A stretch of 64,000 bases of DNA, taken from positions 24,152-88,151 of the forward strand of contig NZ_BDBX01000049.1 of NCBI RefSeq assembly GCF_001613205.1, written 5' to 3'. The stretch is from Nocardia sienata NBRC 100364. GTDB lineage: Bacteria; Actinomycetota; Actinomycetes; Mycobacteriales; Mycobacteriaceae. Below the pieces are notes generated by a model. That model did no database searches and was not told the DNA's origin. It saw nothing but the letters and a program-made list of their open reading frames with translations. A program made the translations under genes and the position numbers. This document shows positions 41,626 through 50,339 of this stretch, piece after piece (position 1 is the first letter of the stretch; each line of letters begins with the position of its first letter).

Positions 41626-41657
41626 AGGGACCTGCCGCGTATTCGCGGTGGGTCCCT
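41626..41657. terminator. Terminator after porin pair 2
   Basis: AGGGACC ... GGTCCCT with an inner CCGCG/CGCGG stem, followed by TTTGG; between convergent porin and SAF-protein genes. Confidence 0.8.
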
Positions 41658-41680
41658 TTGGCTGTGCGGGGCCCGGGCGG

Positions 41681-42376
41681 TCAGTGGAAGATGACAGTGA
41701 GTGCGCTGTTCAGCGAGGCCGCGGCGACCACCGCTGCCCGGCGAGCATCCATTGCCACCAGCACGACCCGTTCGGCGCGGTGGTTGCCGGAATCCGCCGG
41801 CGGTCCCGACACCAGCACCACCGCGGCGTCGACCGCCAGGGTTCGAGCGAGCGCCGGATCCTCGTTTCCGGCGGCCACCACGTCCACCCGATCGCCGGCG
41901 CGCAGGATCTCGGTGATCGCGGTATCGGCCAGGCGGACGGGCACGATCCGGGCATCCGGCCGTCCGGTGGCCGCCGCGGCGAGCCGCGGTCCGACCACGC
42001 GCACATCGGTGAGCACCTCACCCGTTCGCAGGGCGGCGGTGAGCACGGAGCCGAGCAGGGGTGCGGGGTCGGTGGCCGCGCCCTCGGGTGTGGCATCGGG
42101 CGGATAGGACGCGAGGCGTAGATCCGCGGCGGCGAGCAGGTGGCCGGGGGGCAGGTCGCGGGACGCGACCACGACGGAGATACGCGCGTGGGCCGGATCG
42201 CCGCGGAGGAACAGCGTGACGGCCGTGAGCGCGCACAATACGGCCAGCGCGCGGCGCAGCAGTACCCCGTCCGCCCAGGACGGGCGCTCGGCGAACGCCT
42301 CACGCCAGGTGTTACCGGTGCCGAGGCGGGAACGTCGGCCGATGCCCGTACGGGCAGGAGGTCGGGTGCGGCTCAT
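41681..42376 (-). CDS. SAF-domain protein (CpaB/RcpC-like), membrane-anchored
   Basis: A 231-residue protein with one N-terminal TM helix (about 50-68, LLRRALAVLCALTAVTLFL) and an SAF domain outside: VVVASRDLPPGHLLAAADLRL and RTGEVLTDVRVVGP, then GRPDARIVPVRLADTAITEIL and GDRVDVVAAG. CpaB-type proteins belong to Flp/Tad pilus assembly, but no tad or cpa genes are in the window. Such solitary SAF proteins are common in Mycobacteriales. A GTG 20 codons upstream is an alternative start; ATG 42376 is preferred. Confidence 0.82.
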   Translation of the reverse strand: MSRTRPPARTGIGRRSRLGTGNTWREAFAERPSWADGVLLRRALAVLCALTAVTLFLRGDPAHARISVVVASRDLPPGHLLAAADLRLASYPPDATPEGAATDPAPLLGSVLTAALRTGEVLTDVRVVGPRLAAAATGRPDARIVPVRLADTAITEILRAGDRVDVVAAGNEDPALARTLAVDAAVVLVSGPPADSGNHRAERVVLVAMDARRAAVVAAASLNSALTVIFH

Positions 42377-42519
42377 GGGCCGAGCGTATGAGTACTGCCC
42401 GGCTGCGGACCCGGGGTTGTGCGCGGTTGTGGACAACTTCCGGGGTGTGGATGGATCGCCCGCTGTGCCCGGCCGCCGTCGATTACCTGCCCGCCGGGGG
42501 CCGGGTCATGATCCGATTC

Positions 42520-42828
42520 TCAGCTGGCCGCTGCGGCGGGCGCCGAAGAGGTACCCGAGGAGCCCTTGTCGGAGCTCGATTTCGAGCCGGATCCCGAGGA
42601 ACTCGACGAGGAGCTGTCGGATTTGGCCGGTTCGCTGGCGGTCGAGGCGCCGCTGCGGCTGTCGGTCCGGTAGAAGCCGCTGCCCTTGAAGACGATGCCC
42701 ACCGAGTTGAAGAGCTTACGCAGGGCGCCGGAGCACTCCGAGCAGACAGTGAGTGCCTCGTCGGTAAAGGACTGGACGATATCGAAGCGGTTGTCGCACT
42801 GGGTGCACGCGTATGAATAGGTTGGCAC
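42520..42828 (-). CDS. FmdB-family zinc-ribbon protein
   Basis: A 102-residue protein: N-terminal zinc ribbon MPTYSYACTQCDNRFD with CxxC and a second pair CSECSG, then the family phrase LFNSVGIVFKGSGFYRTDS. The C-terminal third is a Ser/Gly/Lys-rich, probably disordered tail. FmdB-type proteins are named after a regulator of formamidase, but their role is not settled. It lies before the folate cyclo-ligase as in mycobacteria (Rv0991c-Rv0992c). Confidence 0.9.
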   Translation of the reverse strand: MPTYSYACTQCDNRFDIVQSFTDEALTVCSECSGALRKLFNSVGIVFKGSGFYRTDSRSGASTASEPAKSDSSSSSSSGSGSKSSSDKGSSGTSSAPAAAAS

Positions 42829-42944
42829 TGGGTCCTCCGCAGTATTCGAGACTTAGCACTCTACAGCCGACAGTGCCAACAGTGCCAATCGCCGATTGAT
42901 TCCCGGACGGTCTCTATTGTGTCGAGCGCCACCGTGGCGGCGTC

Positions 42945-43547
42945 TCACAGCGGCGCCACGCCGAGCCGGCGCAGGCCGCCGTCCGGGGTGAGCACCCAGG
43001 TCATCCGGATATCGTGCGGTTCCTCGGGCAGCCGCTCGACCACCTCGTCATCGCGGACGACGACGGTGCGCCGGGCTGTGGGATCGGCCATACCCAGGGT
43101 CCGGTCGTAGTAGCCGGCGCCCTGCCCGAGCCGGACCCCGCGCCGGTCCACCGCCAGCGCCGGTATCAGCAGCACCTCGGCCCGCGCGACAGTTTCCGGC
43201 GGCAGGACCGGACCCGCCGGTTCCAGCAGGCCGTAGCGACCCGGCCGCAGCGAGCCGGTGCCGGTGAACTCGGCCCAGGACAATGGGCCGGGCGCCCCCG
43301 TCACCGGCAGCAACACCCGGCTACCGGCCGCGCGCAGCGCCTCGGGAATCGCCACCGAACCGGGTTCCGCGCGCATCGGCACATAGGCGCACACCCACTC
43401 AGCGGGACCGAGGGCGGTGGCCGCGGCGGCCAGTGCCGCGGCCTCCGCGGCGCGTACGAGTTCGGGTAGCCGCGCCCGGCGGGCACGGATCTCCGCGCGC
43501 CAGGCCTGTTTGTCACGCTCGTCGGGCACAGGCACGGCGACAACCAT
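42945..43547 (-). CDS. 5-formyltetrahydrofolate cyclo-ligase
   Basis: A 200-residue enzyme that converts 5-formyl-THF to 5,10-methenyl-THF with ATP, returning stored folate to the one-carbon pool. Seen are the N-terminal AWRAEIRARRARLPE (the family's KxxxRxxxxxRR), VRLGQGAGYYDRTLG (folate and ATP site) and the ending VLTPDGGLRR. The length is normal. It is divergent from galU with 91 bp between. Confidence 0.92.
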   Translation of the reverse strand: MVVAVPVPDERDKQAWRAEIRARRARLPELVRAAEAAALAAAATALGPAEWVCAYVPMRAEPGSVAIPEALRAAGSRVLLPVTGAPGPLSWAEFTGTGSLRPGRYGLLEPAGPVLPPETVARAEVLLIPALAVDRRGVRLGQGAGYYDRTLGMADPTARRTVVVRDDEVVERLPEEPHDIRMTWVLTPDGGLRRLGVAPL

Positions 43548-43638
43548 AGGCTCTCACCGGTGCCGGTTTCGCCGCGAAGTCCGTGGCGAGCCGATGTACA
43601 GCCGTTTGGGCGGCACTCAGGGTGGATAGGGTGTGTAT

Positions 43639-44604
43639 ATGACAGAGAAGGCCGCAGAACAGGGCAGCGAGGGCGCCTCCGCGCCGGAACCGGGCTTCCG
43701 GACGGCCGTCGTGCCCGCGGCCGGGCTGGGAACCAGGTTCCTCCCCGTGACCAAGACCGTCCCCAAGGAACTGTTGCCGGTGGTCGACACCCCCGGTATC
43801 GAGCTGGTCGCCAGCGAGGCGGCCGAATCCGGGGCCAGTCGCCTGGTAATCGTGACCTCGCCCGGTAAGGACGGCGTGGTCGCGCACTTCGTGGAGGACC
43901 TCGTGCTGGAGAGCACCCTCGCCGAGCGCGGCAAGTTCCAGTTGCTGGAGAAGGTGCGCAAGGCCCCGGGGCTGCTCGACGTGAGCTCGGTGGTGCAGGA
44001 GGAACCGCTGGGCCTCGGTCACGCGGTCGCCCAGGCCGAAGCGGTACTCGACCCCGACGAGGACGCCATCGCGGTCCTGCTCCCCGACGATCTGGTGCTG
44101 CCGTGCGGGGTTCTGGATGTGATGAACCGGGTCCGCCGTAAACGCGGTGGATCCGTGCTGTGCGCAATCGATGTGCCCAAGGACCAGGTCAGCGCCTACG
44201 GTGTCTTCGACGTGGCGCCGGTACCCGACGCGGTCAACCCGAATGTCCTGCGCGTCAAGGGCATGGTGGAGAAGCCGGGCCTGGGCGAGGCGCCCTCCAC
44301 CTATGCCGCCGCCGGTCGCTACCTGCTCGATCGCGCGATCTTCGACGCCCTGCGCCGCATCGGGCCGGGCGCCGGCGGGGAACTGCAACTCACCGACGCT
44401 ATTTCGCTTCTCATCGACGAGGGGCATCCGGTTCATGTCGTCGTGCACCGTGGGTCGCGCCACGATCTGGGAAACCCGGGCGGCTATCTTCGTGCTGCGG
44501 TGGATTTCGCACTGGAGCGGGAGGAATACGGTCCCGCGCTACGCGAGTGGCTCCAGCACCGGCTGAGTCCGGAATGGAACCCGCAACTCACCGCGGACGA
44601 ATGA
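43639..44604 (+). CDS. galU: UTP-glucose-1-phosphate uridylyltransferase
   Basis: Makes UDP-glucose for wall polysaccharide, trehalose and glycogen synthesis. The 321-residue product shows the nucleotidyl site AAGLGTRFLPVTKTVPKELLP, EEPLGLGHAV, LLPDDLVLP, GMVEKPGLGEAPS and LTDAI. ATG 43639 is preferred to GTG 43633. It is the first gene of galU-glp-rimJ-glpR, the same order as Rv0993-Rv0996. Confidence 0.95.
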   Translation: MTEKAAEQGSEGASAPEPGFRTAVVPAAGLGTRFLPVTKTVPKELLPVVDTPGIELVASEAAESGASRLVIVTSPGKDGVVAHFVEDLVLESTLAERGKFQLLEKVRKAPGLLDVSSVVQEEPLGLGHAVAQAEAVLDPDEDAIAVLLPDDLVLPCGVLDVMNRVRRKRGGSVLCAIDVPKDQVSAYGVFDVAPVPDAVNPNVLRVKGMVEKPGLGEAPSTYAAAGRYLLDRAIFDALRRIGPGAGGELQLTDAISLLIDEGHPVHVVVHRGSRHDLGNPGGYLRAAVDFALEREEYGPALREWLQHRLSPEWNPQLTADE

Positions 44605-44640
44605 GATCGCCTGCAGGGCGAGGACATCGGGAAGGGCTGG

Positions 44641-45900
44641 ATGCGCTCTGTTGAGGATCAGCAGATCAAGGTGACCGCCGCGGCCGTCGCGCCGCGGCCC
44701 GTGCGGGTCGCGATCTCCGAGGCCCAGGGCCTGCTGTGCGCCGAGGACGTGGTGACCGAGCGGCCGCTGCCCGGTTTCGATCAGGCCGCCATCGACGGAT
44801 ATGCCGTGCGCAGTGTGGATGTGGCGTCCGCCGGCGCCGATATCCGCGACGAGGACGGCGAACTGGTCGACCTGACGCTGCCGGTGGTCGGGGAGGTGCT
44901 CGCCGGCTCCCGGCAGCCGATCCGGCTGCAGCCCCGGCAGACCGTCCGGGTCGCCACCGGCGCGCCGCTGCCGACCCTCGCCGACGCGGTGCTGCCCTTG
45001 GATTTCACCGACGGCGGCCGGGGCCGGCTCAAGGTCTACGAACCGGTGCGGTCGGGTGACTATGTGCGCCGGGCCGGTGACGATGTGCAGCCGGGGGACG
45101 TCGCGGTGCATGCCGGCACTATCATCGGGCCCGCGCAGGTGGGTCTGCTGGCGGCGGTGGGCCAGGACAAGGTGCTGGTCCATCCGCGTCCGCGGCTGTC
45201 GGTGATCTCGATCGGCGAGGAGCTGGTCGATATCGATCGCGCGCCCGGGCCCGGACAGGTCTACGACGTGAATTCCTACGCACTGGCCGCGGCGGCGCGT
45301 GATGCCGGCGCGGACGTGAACCGGGTCGGCATCGTCGACGCCGACCCGCGCCGGCTACGCGATGTGGTCGAGGGCCAGTTGGTGCGCGCCGAAGTGGTGG
45401 TGATCGCCGGCGCGGTCGGCGGATGGGCCTCCGATCAGGTGTGTGAGGCGCTGGAGGGGCTAGGTGAGCTGGAGATCGCCCGGGTGGCGATGCATCCGGG
45501 TTCGGTGCAGGGGTTCGGCCGTCTCGGCCGCGACGAGGTCCCCACCTTTCTGTTGCCGTCCAATCCGGTGGGCGCCCTGGTGGTTTTCGAGGTGATGGTG
45601 CGGCCGCTGATCCGGATCGCGCTGGGAAGGCGGCAGCCGATGCGGCGGATCGTCCGGGCGCGGACCATAACCCCCATCCAGTCGATGGCGGGTCGCAAAG
45701 GCTATCTGCGTGCCCAGTTGATGCGGGACGAGGCCACCGGTGAGTACCTGGTGCAGCCGCTCGGCAACAGCGCCGGGGCGTCGTCGCACCTGTTGGCCGC
45801 CATGTCGGAGGCCAACAGCCTCATCGTGGTCGAGCCCGACGACACCGAAATTCGCACCGGTGACAAGGTCCGGGTCGCGTTTCTGGCGCAGCGCGGCTAG
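44641..45900 (+). CDS. glp: Gephyrin-like molybdotransferase Glp (MoeA paralogue)
   Basis: A 419-residue MoeA-fold protein. The family blocks are PLPGFDQAAIDGYAVRS, RVATGAPLPTLADAVLP, SGDYVRRAGDDVQPG, VISIGEELVD and LLPSNPVGALVVFEV (family PGNP region). In Corynebacteriales this protein works with FtsZ and the membrane receptor GlpR in septum formation, besides or instead of Mo insertion. glpR is three genes downstream here, supporting the division role. The pterin-site residues look altered (GAVGGWASDQV where MoeA has GGVSxGxxD), which fits a loss of the enzymatic role; this is inference. Confidence 0.9.
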   Translation: MRSVEDQQIKVTAAAVAPRPVRVAISEAQGLLCAEDVVTERPLPGFDQAAIDGYAVRSVDVASAGADIRDEDGELVDLTLPVVGEVLAGSRQPIRLQPRQTVRVATGAPLPTLADAVLPLDFTDGGRGRLKVYEPVRSGDYVRRAGDDVQPGDVAVHAGTIIGPAQVGLLAAVGQDKVLVHPRPRLSVISIGEELVDIDRAPGPGQVYDVNSYALAAAARDAGADVNRVGIVDADPRRLRDVVEGQLVRAEVVVIAGAVGGWASDQVCEALEGLGELEIARVAMHPGSVQGFGRLGRDEVPTFLLPSNPVGALVVFEVMVRPLIRIALGRRQPMRRIVRARTITPIQSMAGRKGYLRAQLMRDEATGEYLVQPLGNSAGASSHLLAAMSEANSLIVVEPDDTEIRTGDKVRVAFLAQRG

Positions 45901-45912
45901 AAAGTGGAGTCG

Positions 45913-46563
45913 ATGAACGTTTTCCGGGCCACCCAGCACCCCGGGTGGCCCGCGCACCTCGGTCCGGTGCGGGTGTCTGCCGGCGAGGTGACATTGCGCC
46001 CTGTGCGGTTGCGCGATGCGGCGGCGTGGAGCCGGATCAGGTTGCGGGACCGGAACCATCTGGAACCGTGGGAGCCCACCGGGCGTGGTACCTGGGACGC
46101 GCGCAACCACGCCTCGAACTGGCCGCCGCTGTGGTCGAGCCTGAAGGCCGAGGCGCGTCGCGGCGCGATGGTCCCACTGGTGATCGAGGTCGACGGTGCG
46201 TTCAGCGGACAGTTGACGGTCGGCAATATCGTGCGCGGCGCGCTGTGTTCGGCGTGGATCGGGTACTGGGTGGCCAAGGATGTCGGCGGGCAGGGAGTCG
46301 CGACCGCGGCGCTGGCACTGGGGCTCGATCACTGTTTCGGTCCGGTGGGCCTGCACCGGGTGGAGGCGACCGTGCGGCCGGAGAATCTGGCGAGCCAGGC
46401 GGTACTGCGCAATGTGGGATTCCGGGAAGAAGGCCTGCTGCGTAGGTATCTCGATGTGGACGGCGCGTGGCGCGATCACCTGCTGGTCGGGATGACGGTG
46501 GAGGAATTGTCCGGCCGGGTGGTCGATCGGCTGGCTCGGGAAGGACGGTTGACGCTGCGGTGA
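45913..46563 (+). CDS. rimJ: RimJ-type GNAT N-acetyltransferase
   Basis: A 216-residue GNAT protein related to ribosomal-protein N-acetyltransferases: VTLRPVRLRDAAAWSRIR at the start, the acetyl-CoA loop VAKDVGGQGVATAALAL, and HRVEATVRPENLASQAVLRNVGFREEG, the typical RimJ/L ending. The protein target is unknown. ATG 45913 or GTG 45904 may be the start. It sits between glp and glpR as in M. tuberculosis (Rv0995). Confidence 0.9.
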   Translation: MNVFRATQHPGWPAHLGPVRVSAGEVTLRPVRLRDAAAWSRIRLRDRNHLEPWEPTGRGTWDARNHASNWPPLWSSLKAEARRGAMVPLVIEVDGAFSGQLTVGNIVRGALCSAWIGYWVAKDVGGQGVATAALALGLDHCFGPVGLHRVEATVRPENLASQAVLRNVGFREEGLLRRYLDVDGAWRDHLLVGMTVEELSGRVVDRLAREGRLTLR

Positions 46564-46826
46564 CGTACCGCCGGAAACCGGCCTGCCCGGACCCGGCTTT
46601 GGTGGAAATGTGACTCATGTGGCGGAAGTGCACGGCGCGCCTGCCGTGTTGCGCCCCTACTCGGAATTAACCTACGGACGTCGGTGGTGCGTCCTGTGCC
46701 ACCGGTGGAGGGCTCGTACCACGATCTGCGAGACGTACCCGCGGGGAAGGACTCCGGCGTCGGGACGCACACGGTTCATGGCGGGAGCTCGGACGACGAC
46801 CAGGCGGGACGGAGGTGCTGACGACG

Positions 46827-47852
46827 ATGCCGAATTCGATCCTGTGGATCGGGCTGGTCGTGCTGTGGGTCTTCGTCCTGTTTCCTATCCTTGCCGACCG
46901 GCATCCCAGAATCCGCCGGACAACCGACACGGCCCTGGCGACCCGGGTACTGCATCGCGGAGATTCCAAACGGCGTAAGGGAAGTGGGCATGCCCGCAAG
47001 AAGCGGACCACGCGGCCTTACCGAAAGCGTCGCCACGCCAATGATGCGGAGGATCCGATGAGCACATCGGCCGAGGAGAACGGTATCGCAGCCGACGAGG
47101 AGCAACCGGAGGAGGCTGCCGGCGATCGGCCCGGCGGCGCCGGGCCCGAAACCGTTGCCGACGGCACTGCGCACGACACCGAATCCGGCGAGGGCTGGGA
47201 CGACGAGGAATCCGAGCGCGACGAAGAACGCGACGAGGAGATCCGGTCGGCCGAGTACGCCGATGCCAACGTTCCCGCGCGCATCCCGCCCGTACGGGCG
47301 ACGATGCGGTCGCCGGACCCCGAATACGACGACGAAGAAGATGATTTCGTGCCGTCCCGGCGCGGGCGCGGTGGTTACGACCCCGAAGCCGACGCCGTCG
47401 CCCGGGCCGCGCGCTATACCTTCCGGCAGCGCGCCGTGGTCGCTCTGGTCCTCGGTGCCGTGCTGTGCGGCGGCCTCGCGGTCGCCGTCGCCCCCATTTT
47501 CTGGTGGGGTTGCGGGGGCGCCGTGCTGTCCCTGGGTACCTACCTCGGTTATCTGCGCAAGCAGGTCCGGATCGAACAAGAGATCCGCCGACGGCGCAGC
47601 GCCCGGCTCACCGGCCGGGGCCGGGAAACGGCCGGGCACGGTCCCGCCGATTCCGGGACCGCCTCACCGCGCAGTGCCCGACCCGGAATGGACCGGGATA
47701 CCGCACGCGCGTTGCGCCGCCGCGCCCACCTGCTCGAGCCCGACGACGAGGATCCGGCGTTCGAGCACCTGGACGCCTATGACGCATCCATCGCCCGTAC
47801 CGTGCGCAATCGGGCGACCGGCGGTGATATTCGCCGGGCCGCAGGCGCGTGA
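46827..47852 (+). CDS. glpR: Glp receptor GlpR, membrane division protein
   Basis: A 341-residue membrane protein. An N-terminal TM helix (NSILWIGLVVLWVFVLFP, about 3-20) is followed by a basic segment, a long acidic disordered region (GWDDEESERDEERDEE and similar), then two TM helices (about 200-245, VVALVLGAVLCGGLAVAVA and GCGGAVLSLGTYLG) and a basic C-terminus. This matches the gephyrin-like Glp receptor of Corynebacteriales (Rv0996) in place and architecture. ATG 46827 lies 10 bp after GGAGGT. The 263 bp before it contain no gene. Confidence 0.88.
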   Translation: MPNSILWIGLVVLWVFVLFPILADRHPRIRRTTDTALATRVLHRGDSKRRKGSGHARKKRTTRPYRKRRHANDAEDPMSTSAEENGIAADEEQPEEAAGDRPGGAGPETVADGTAHDTESGEGWDDEESERDEERDEEIRSAEYADANVPARIPPVRATMRSPDPEYDDEEDDFVPSRRGRGGYDPEADAVARAARYTFRQRAVVALVLGAVLCGGLAVAVAPIFWWGCGGAVLSLGTYLGYLRKQVRIEQEIRRRRSARLTGRGRETAGHGPADSGTASPRSARPGMDRDTARALRRRAHLLEPDDEDPAFEHLDAYDASIARTVRNRATGGDIRRAAGA

Positions 47853-47972
47853 CGGGTACCGGGTCCCGCTGCGCCGGACGGCTCTAGCGAAGAAACTGCA
47901 GGTCAGGGCCCCGATTCGGATTCCGGTATCCCTGTTTGCTAGAGTGGCACAGCGCGGTTCACCGAGCCGCAC

Positions 47973-48045
47973 GGGGCTATAGCGCAGTTGGTAGCGCGTC
48001 TCGTTCGCATCGAGAAGGTCAGGGGTTCGATTCCCCTTAGCTCCA
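47973..48045 (+). tRNA. tRNA-Ala (anticodon CGC)
   Basis: A 73-nt cloverleaf ending in the discriminator A, without an encoded CCA. The acceptor stem GGGGCTA/TAGCTCC has the G3:U70 pair that identifies alanine tRNA. The D arm is GCGC-AGTTGGTA-GCGC. The anticodon stem TCTCG/CGAGA encloses the loop TTCGCAT, giving CGC, which reads GCG. The T arm AGGGG-TTCGATT-CCCCT is regular. A perfect hairpin terminator follows 10 bp later. Confidence 0.97.
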
Positions 48046-48054
48046 CAGTCCGAC

Positions 48055-48095
48055 AAATGGTCCCCGACCTGCTGAATGCAGGTCGGGGACCATTT
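48055..48095 (+). terminator. Terminator after tRNA-Ala
   Basis: AAATGGTCCCCGACCTGC pairs perfectly with GCAGGTCGGGGACCATTT (18-bp stem, 5-nt loop). Confidence 0.9.
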
Positions 48096-48564
48096 GCGTG
48101 GGGGCCCGTACGGCCCACCCTGCGGGCATTACGCCGTCCTCGTCGCGATCGAAGTGGCGGGAGTGACCTATCTCGTCGGACTCCGGGAGGGCGTACCGCT
48201 ACATCGTCGACCGGATCCGTCGGCAGGCCGGATGCCACGGGGGTCGGTTCATCGAACCGGATCGTCCGGCACCGCCGCGGCGGCGTCGGCCGTGACGGCG
48301 TAGCCCGCCGGGTCGGGATGGAGATGGTCGCCGCTGCCGTAGCGCCGGTCCAGGGCGTCGGGTCGGATTCGGCGGCGTGCGAACGTGCTCGGACCACGTA
48401 CTTCCCACGTCGGCAATCGATTCGATGAGAGGCGGAGTGTCGCATGGTCTCGAATCGGCGAACGCAATAGTGCATTTTTGCCGCCGGTGAGTTATATCCA
48501 TCGACTATTGTCATCGCCTGAACAAACTGTCCGATACGCGGTACGACCGAATCGAGAGCCGATC
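48096..48564. other. Gap between tRNA-Ala terminator and the DUF4254 gene
   Basis: The 469 bp hold the SGNH remnant and no intact gene that I can support. The part from 48470 to 48565 is AT-richer and probably contains the promoter of the DUF4254 gene. Confidence 0.5.
48249..48372 (-). pseudogene. C-terminal remnant of an SGNH/GDSL hydrolase
   Basis: On the minus strand a short frame ends with RRYGSGDHLHPDPAGYAVTA and a few more residues before TGA at 48249. The GDHLHPxxAGY block is the catalytic Asp-His motif near the C-terminus of SGNH hydrolases. Nothing upstream in this or the other frames resembles the rest of such an enzyme (no GDS motif), so it is a decayed fragment in the gap after tRNA-Ala. 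Confidence 0.55.
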
Positions 48565-49059
48565 ATGTTTGAACAGAGTGTGATGGTGCCGGGCGACGTT
48601 CGCACGCGGCCGGCGGTGCCCGCGGCCACCTCGGGCCTGCCCACGGCGACACAGTTGCTGTGCAGCTTCCAGGGGACCCGGTTCGATGATCACGAGGTCC
48701 TCCGCGCGGCGCGGGCACTGGCCGTGCTGCACGGCCACCGGGTGACTCTGCGCGATGTGCACACGGTCGCCGAGGTCGACAACCGCCGCCGGGAGCTGGT
48801 CGAGGATATCGACGAGTGGGTGGATGCGCGGTCCTGGCAACGTGACGCCGACGTATCGATCCACGCCGAAACGCTGGGGGCGGTGATCGATCGCATGGCC
48901 GGGGGCTGGGTGGACGCCAACCAAGTGGTCGAGATCGACGGCACGCGAGACGACCATGCGCGTAAACGCTGGCACCGGCTGGCCGAAATGATCGACGGCT
49001 ATACGAAACTGATCACCGAGCTCGTCCGGGGTGGGCGGCGACTGCCCGGCCGGCTGTGA
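48565..49059 (+). CDS. DUF4254 family protein
   Basis: A 164-residue mostly helical protein: MFEQSVMVPGDVRTRP start, the DUF4254-like AEVDNRRRELVEDIDEWVDAR, LGAVIDRMAGGWVDA and KRWHRLAEMIDGYTKLITEL. Such proteins are numerous in Nocardia, often near glycosyltransferases or wall genes; here a glycosyltransferase gene is convergent with it. The biochemical function is unknown. ATG 48565 is chosen since the frame upstream does not resemble the family. Confidence 0.8.
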   Translation: MFEQSVMVPGDVRTRPAVPAATSGLPTATQLLCSFQGTRFDDHEVLRAARALAVLHGHRVTLRDVHTVAEVDNRRRELVEDIDEWVDARSWQRDADVSIHAETLGAVIDRMAGGWVDANQVVEIDGTRDDHARKRWHRLAEMIDGYTKLITELVRGGRRLPGRL

Positions 49060-49123
49060 CGCCCGCTCGTGGTGCGTGCCCGCCGTCGCGAGCGTTCCGC
49101 CCGGCTCGGCGGTGACACCGGCA

Positions 49124-50251
49124 TCAGCGGCCCAGCACCGCGAGCATTCCCGAGACGGCCGCGGGCCAGGTGAACTGCTCGGCTCGCCGCCGGGCCGCAC
49201 CACGCCGCTGCGCGGTCGGGCGGGCCAGTACATCAGTGACCGCGTGCGCGAACGCCGCCGGATCGTCGGCGGCGACCGCGCCGCAGTCGGCGGTGACGAT
49301 ATCGGCCAGCGCCGAGGATCTGCTCGCGACCACCGGGGTGCCCGCGGCCAGCGCTTCCAGCGCGGCCAGCCCGAAGGTCTCGTGCGGACCCGGGGCCAGC
49401 GAGATGTCCGCGGTCGCCAGCAATCTCGCCACATCCGATCGGTCACTGATGAATCCGGTGAAATGTACCGCGGGCAGGCCGCCCGGCAGTTCCGGCAGCA
49501 GCTCGGCCCGGCGTTCGAGTGCGTCCCGGCGCGGACCGTCACCGGCGACCACCAGACGGGCGTCCAGCCCGTCCCGGCGTAGTTCGGCGAGCGCTTCGAT
49601 ACTGCGCTCGGCGCGTTTCTCCACCGACAGCCGGCCGCAGTGCACCAGCAGCGGTTGCCCGGGCACACCGAGGTCGGCCCGCAGGCCGTGGTCGTGACGG
49701 CGCGGGTTGAACAGGTCCAGATCCACACCCAGCGGCACCATCTCGACATTCGGGGCGCCGATACGCCGGAACTCGGCCCGCGCGAATTCGGTGGTGCAGA
49801 CCACCATGTCGTATTCGGCGGCGGTGTGCCGGTTGGCGATATCGGCGCAGCGCCGGGCGATCCGGTCCGGCATGATCTGCCCCAGCAGCCGGTCCAGGCG
49901 CTCATGGGAGATCATCACCCCGGCCACGTTCCGCCGCCGCGCCCAGCGGCCGAATCCGCGCAGGGTGAGCCGGTCGGATACCTCCAGCACGTCGGGCCGC
50001 AGGCCGTCGAGGATATCGGCGACCCGGCGCGGGCCGGCGGCCCGGTAACCGCCCGTCCACGGGATCTCGACCGCGGGCAGGGTTATCCGCAGCGCTCCGC
50101 TCGGCAGTACTTCTTCGGTGCGCCGCGGTCCGGGCACGATCAGCACGACCTCGTGGCCGGCGGCCACATAGCCCGCACCGAGATGGTGCAGCGCGGTACG
50201 CAGACCACCCGAACGCGGGCCGTAGAAATTCGCCAGTTGCACGATGCGCAC
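49124..50251 (-). CDS. Family 4 glycosyltransferase (GT-B)
   Basis: A 375-residue retaining GT4 enzyme. N-terminal domain: MRIVQLANFYGPRSGGL with the GG loop, LHHLGAGYVAAGHEVVL. C-terminal domain: the sugar-nucleotide site LVHCGRLSVEKRAERSIEAL, VVAGDGPRRDALE, FTGFISDRSDVARLLATADI and the E-x7-E motif in PHETFGLAALEALAAGTPVV. The pattern suits GDP-mannose or UDP-sugar donors used on phosphoinositide or polysaccharide acceptors; the substrate cannot be read from sequence. It lies upstream of and separate from the c-di-GMP operon (88 bp gap on the same strand). Confidence 0.9.
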   Translation of the reverse strand: MRIVQLANFYGPRSGGLRTALHHLGAGYVAAGHEVVLIVPGPRRTEEVLPSGALRITLPAVEIPWTGGYRAAGPRRVADILDGLRPDVLEVSDRLTLRGFGRWARRRNVAGVMISHERLDRLLGQIMPDRIARRCADIANRHTAAEYDMVVCTTEFARAEFRRIGAPNVEMVPLGVDLDLFNPRRHDHGLRADLGVPGQPLLVHCGRLSVEKRAERSIEALAELRRDGLDARLVVAGDGPRRDALERRAELLPELPGGLPAVHFTGFISDRSDVARLLATADISLAPGPHETFGLAALEALAAGTPVVASRSSALADIVTADCGAVAADDPAAFAHAVTDVLARPTAQRRGAARRRAEQFTWPAAVSGMLAVLGR

Positions 50252-50339
50252 GTTGCCGATCGTTGCGCGGGCCGGGTTACCCCCGGAACCGAGACGTTGA
50301 ACTCGCGGTGAAGGCCGCGTGTTATTCGGCCTCGAATCG

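Noticed and set aside
47973..48095. Integration (att) site at tRNA-Ala
   Set aside because: No integrase and no copy of the tRNA 3' end nearby; the following inverted repeat is a normal terminator.
48076..48303. 75-codon plus-strand frame after tRNA-Ala
   Set aside because: It starts inside the terminator stem and shows no family; the minus strand there holds the SGNH remnant.
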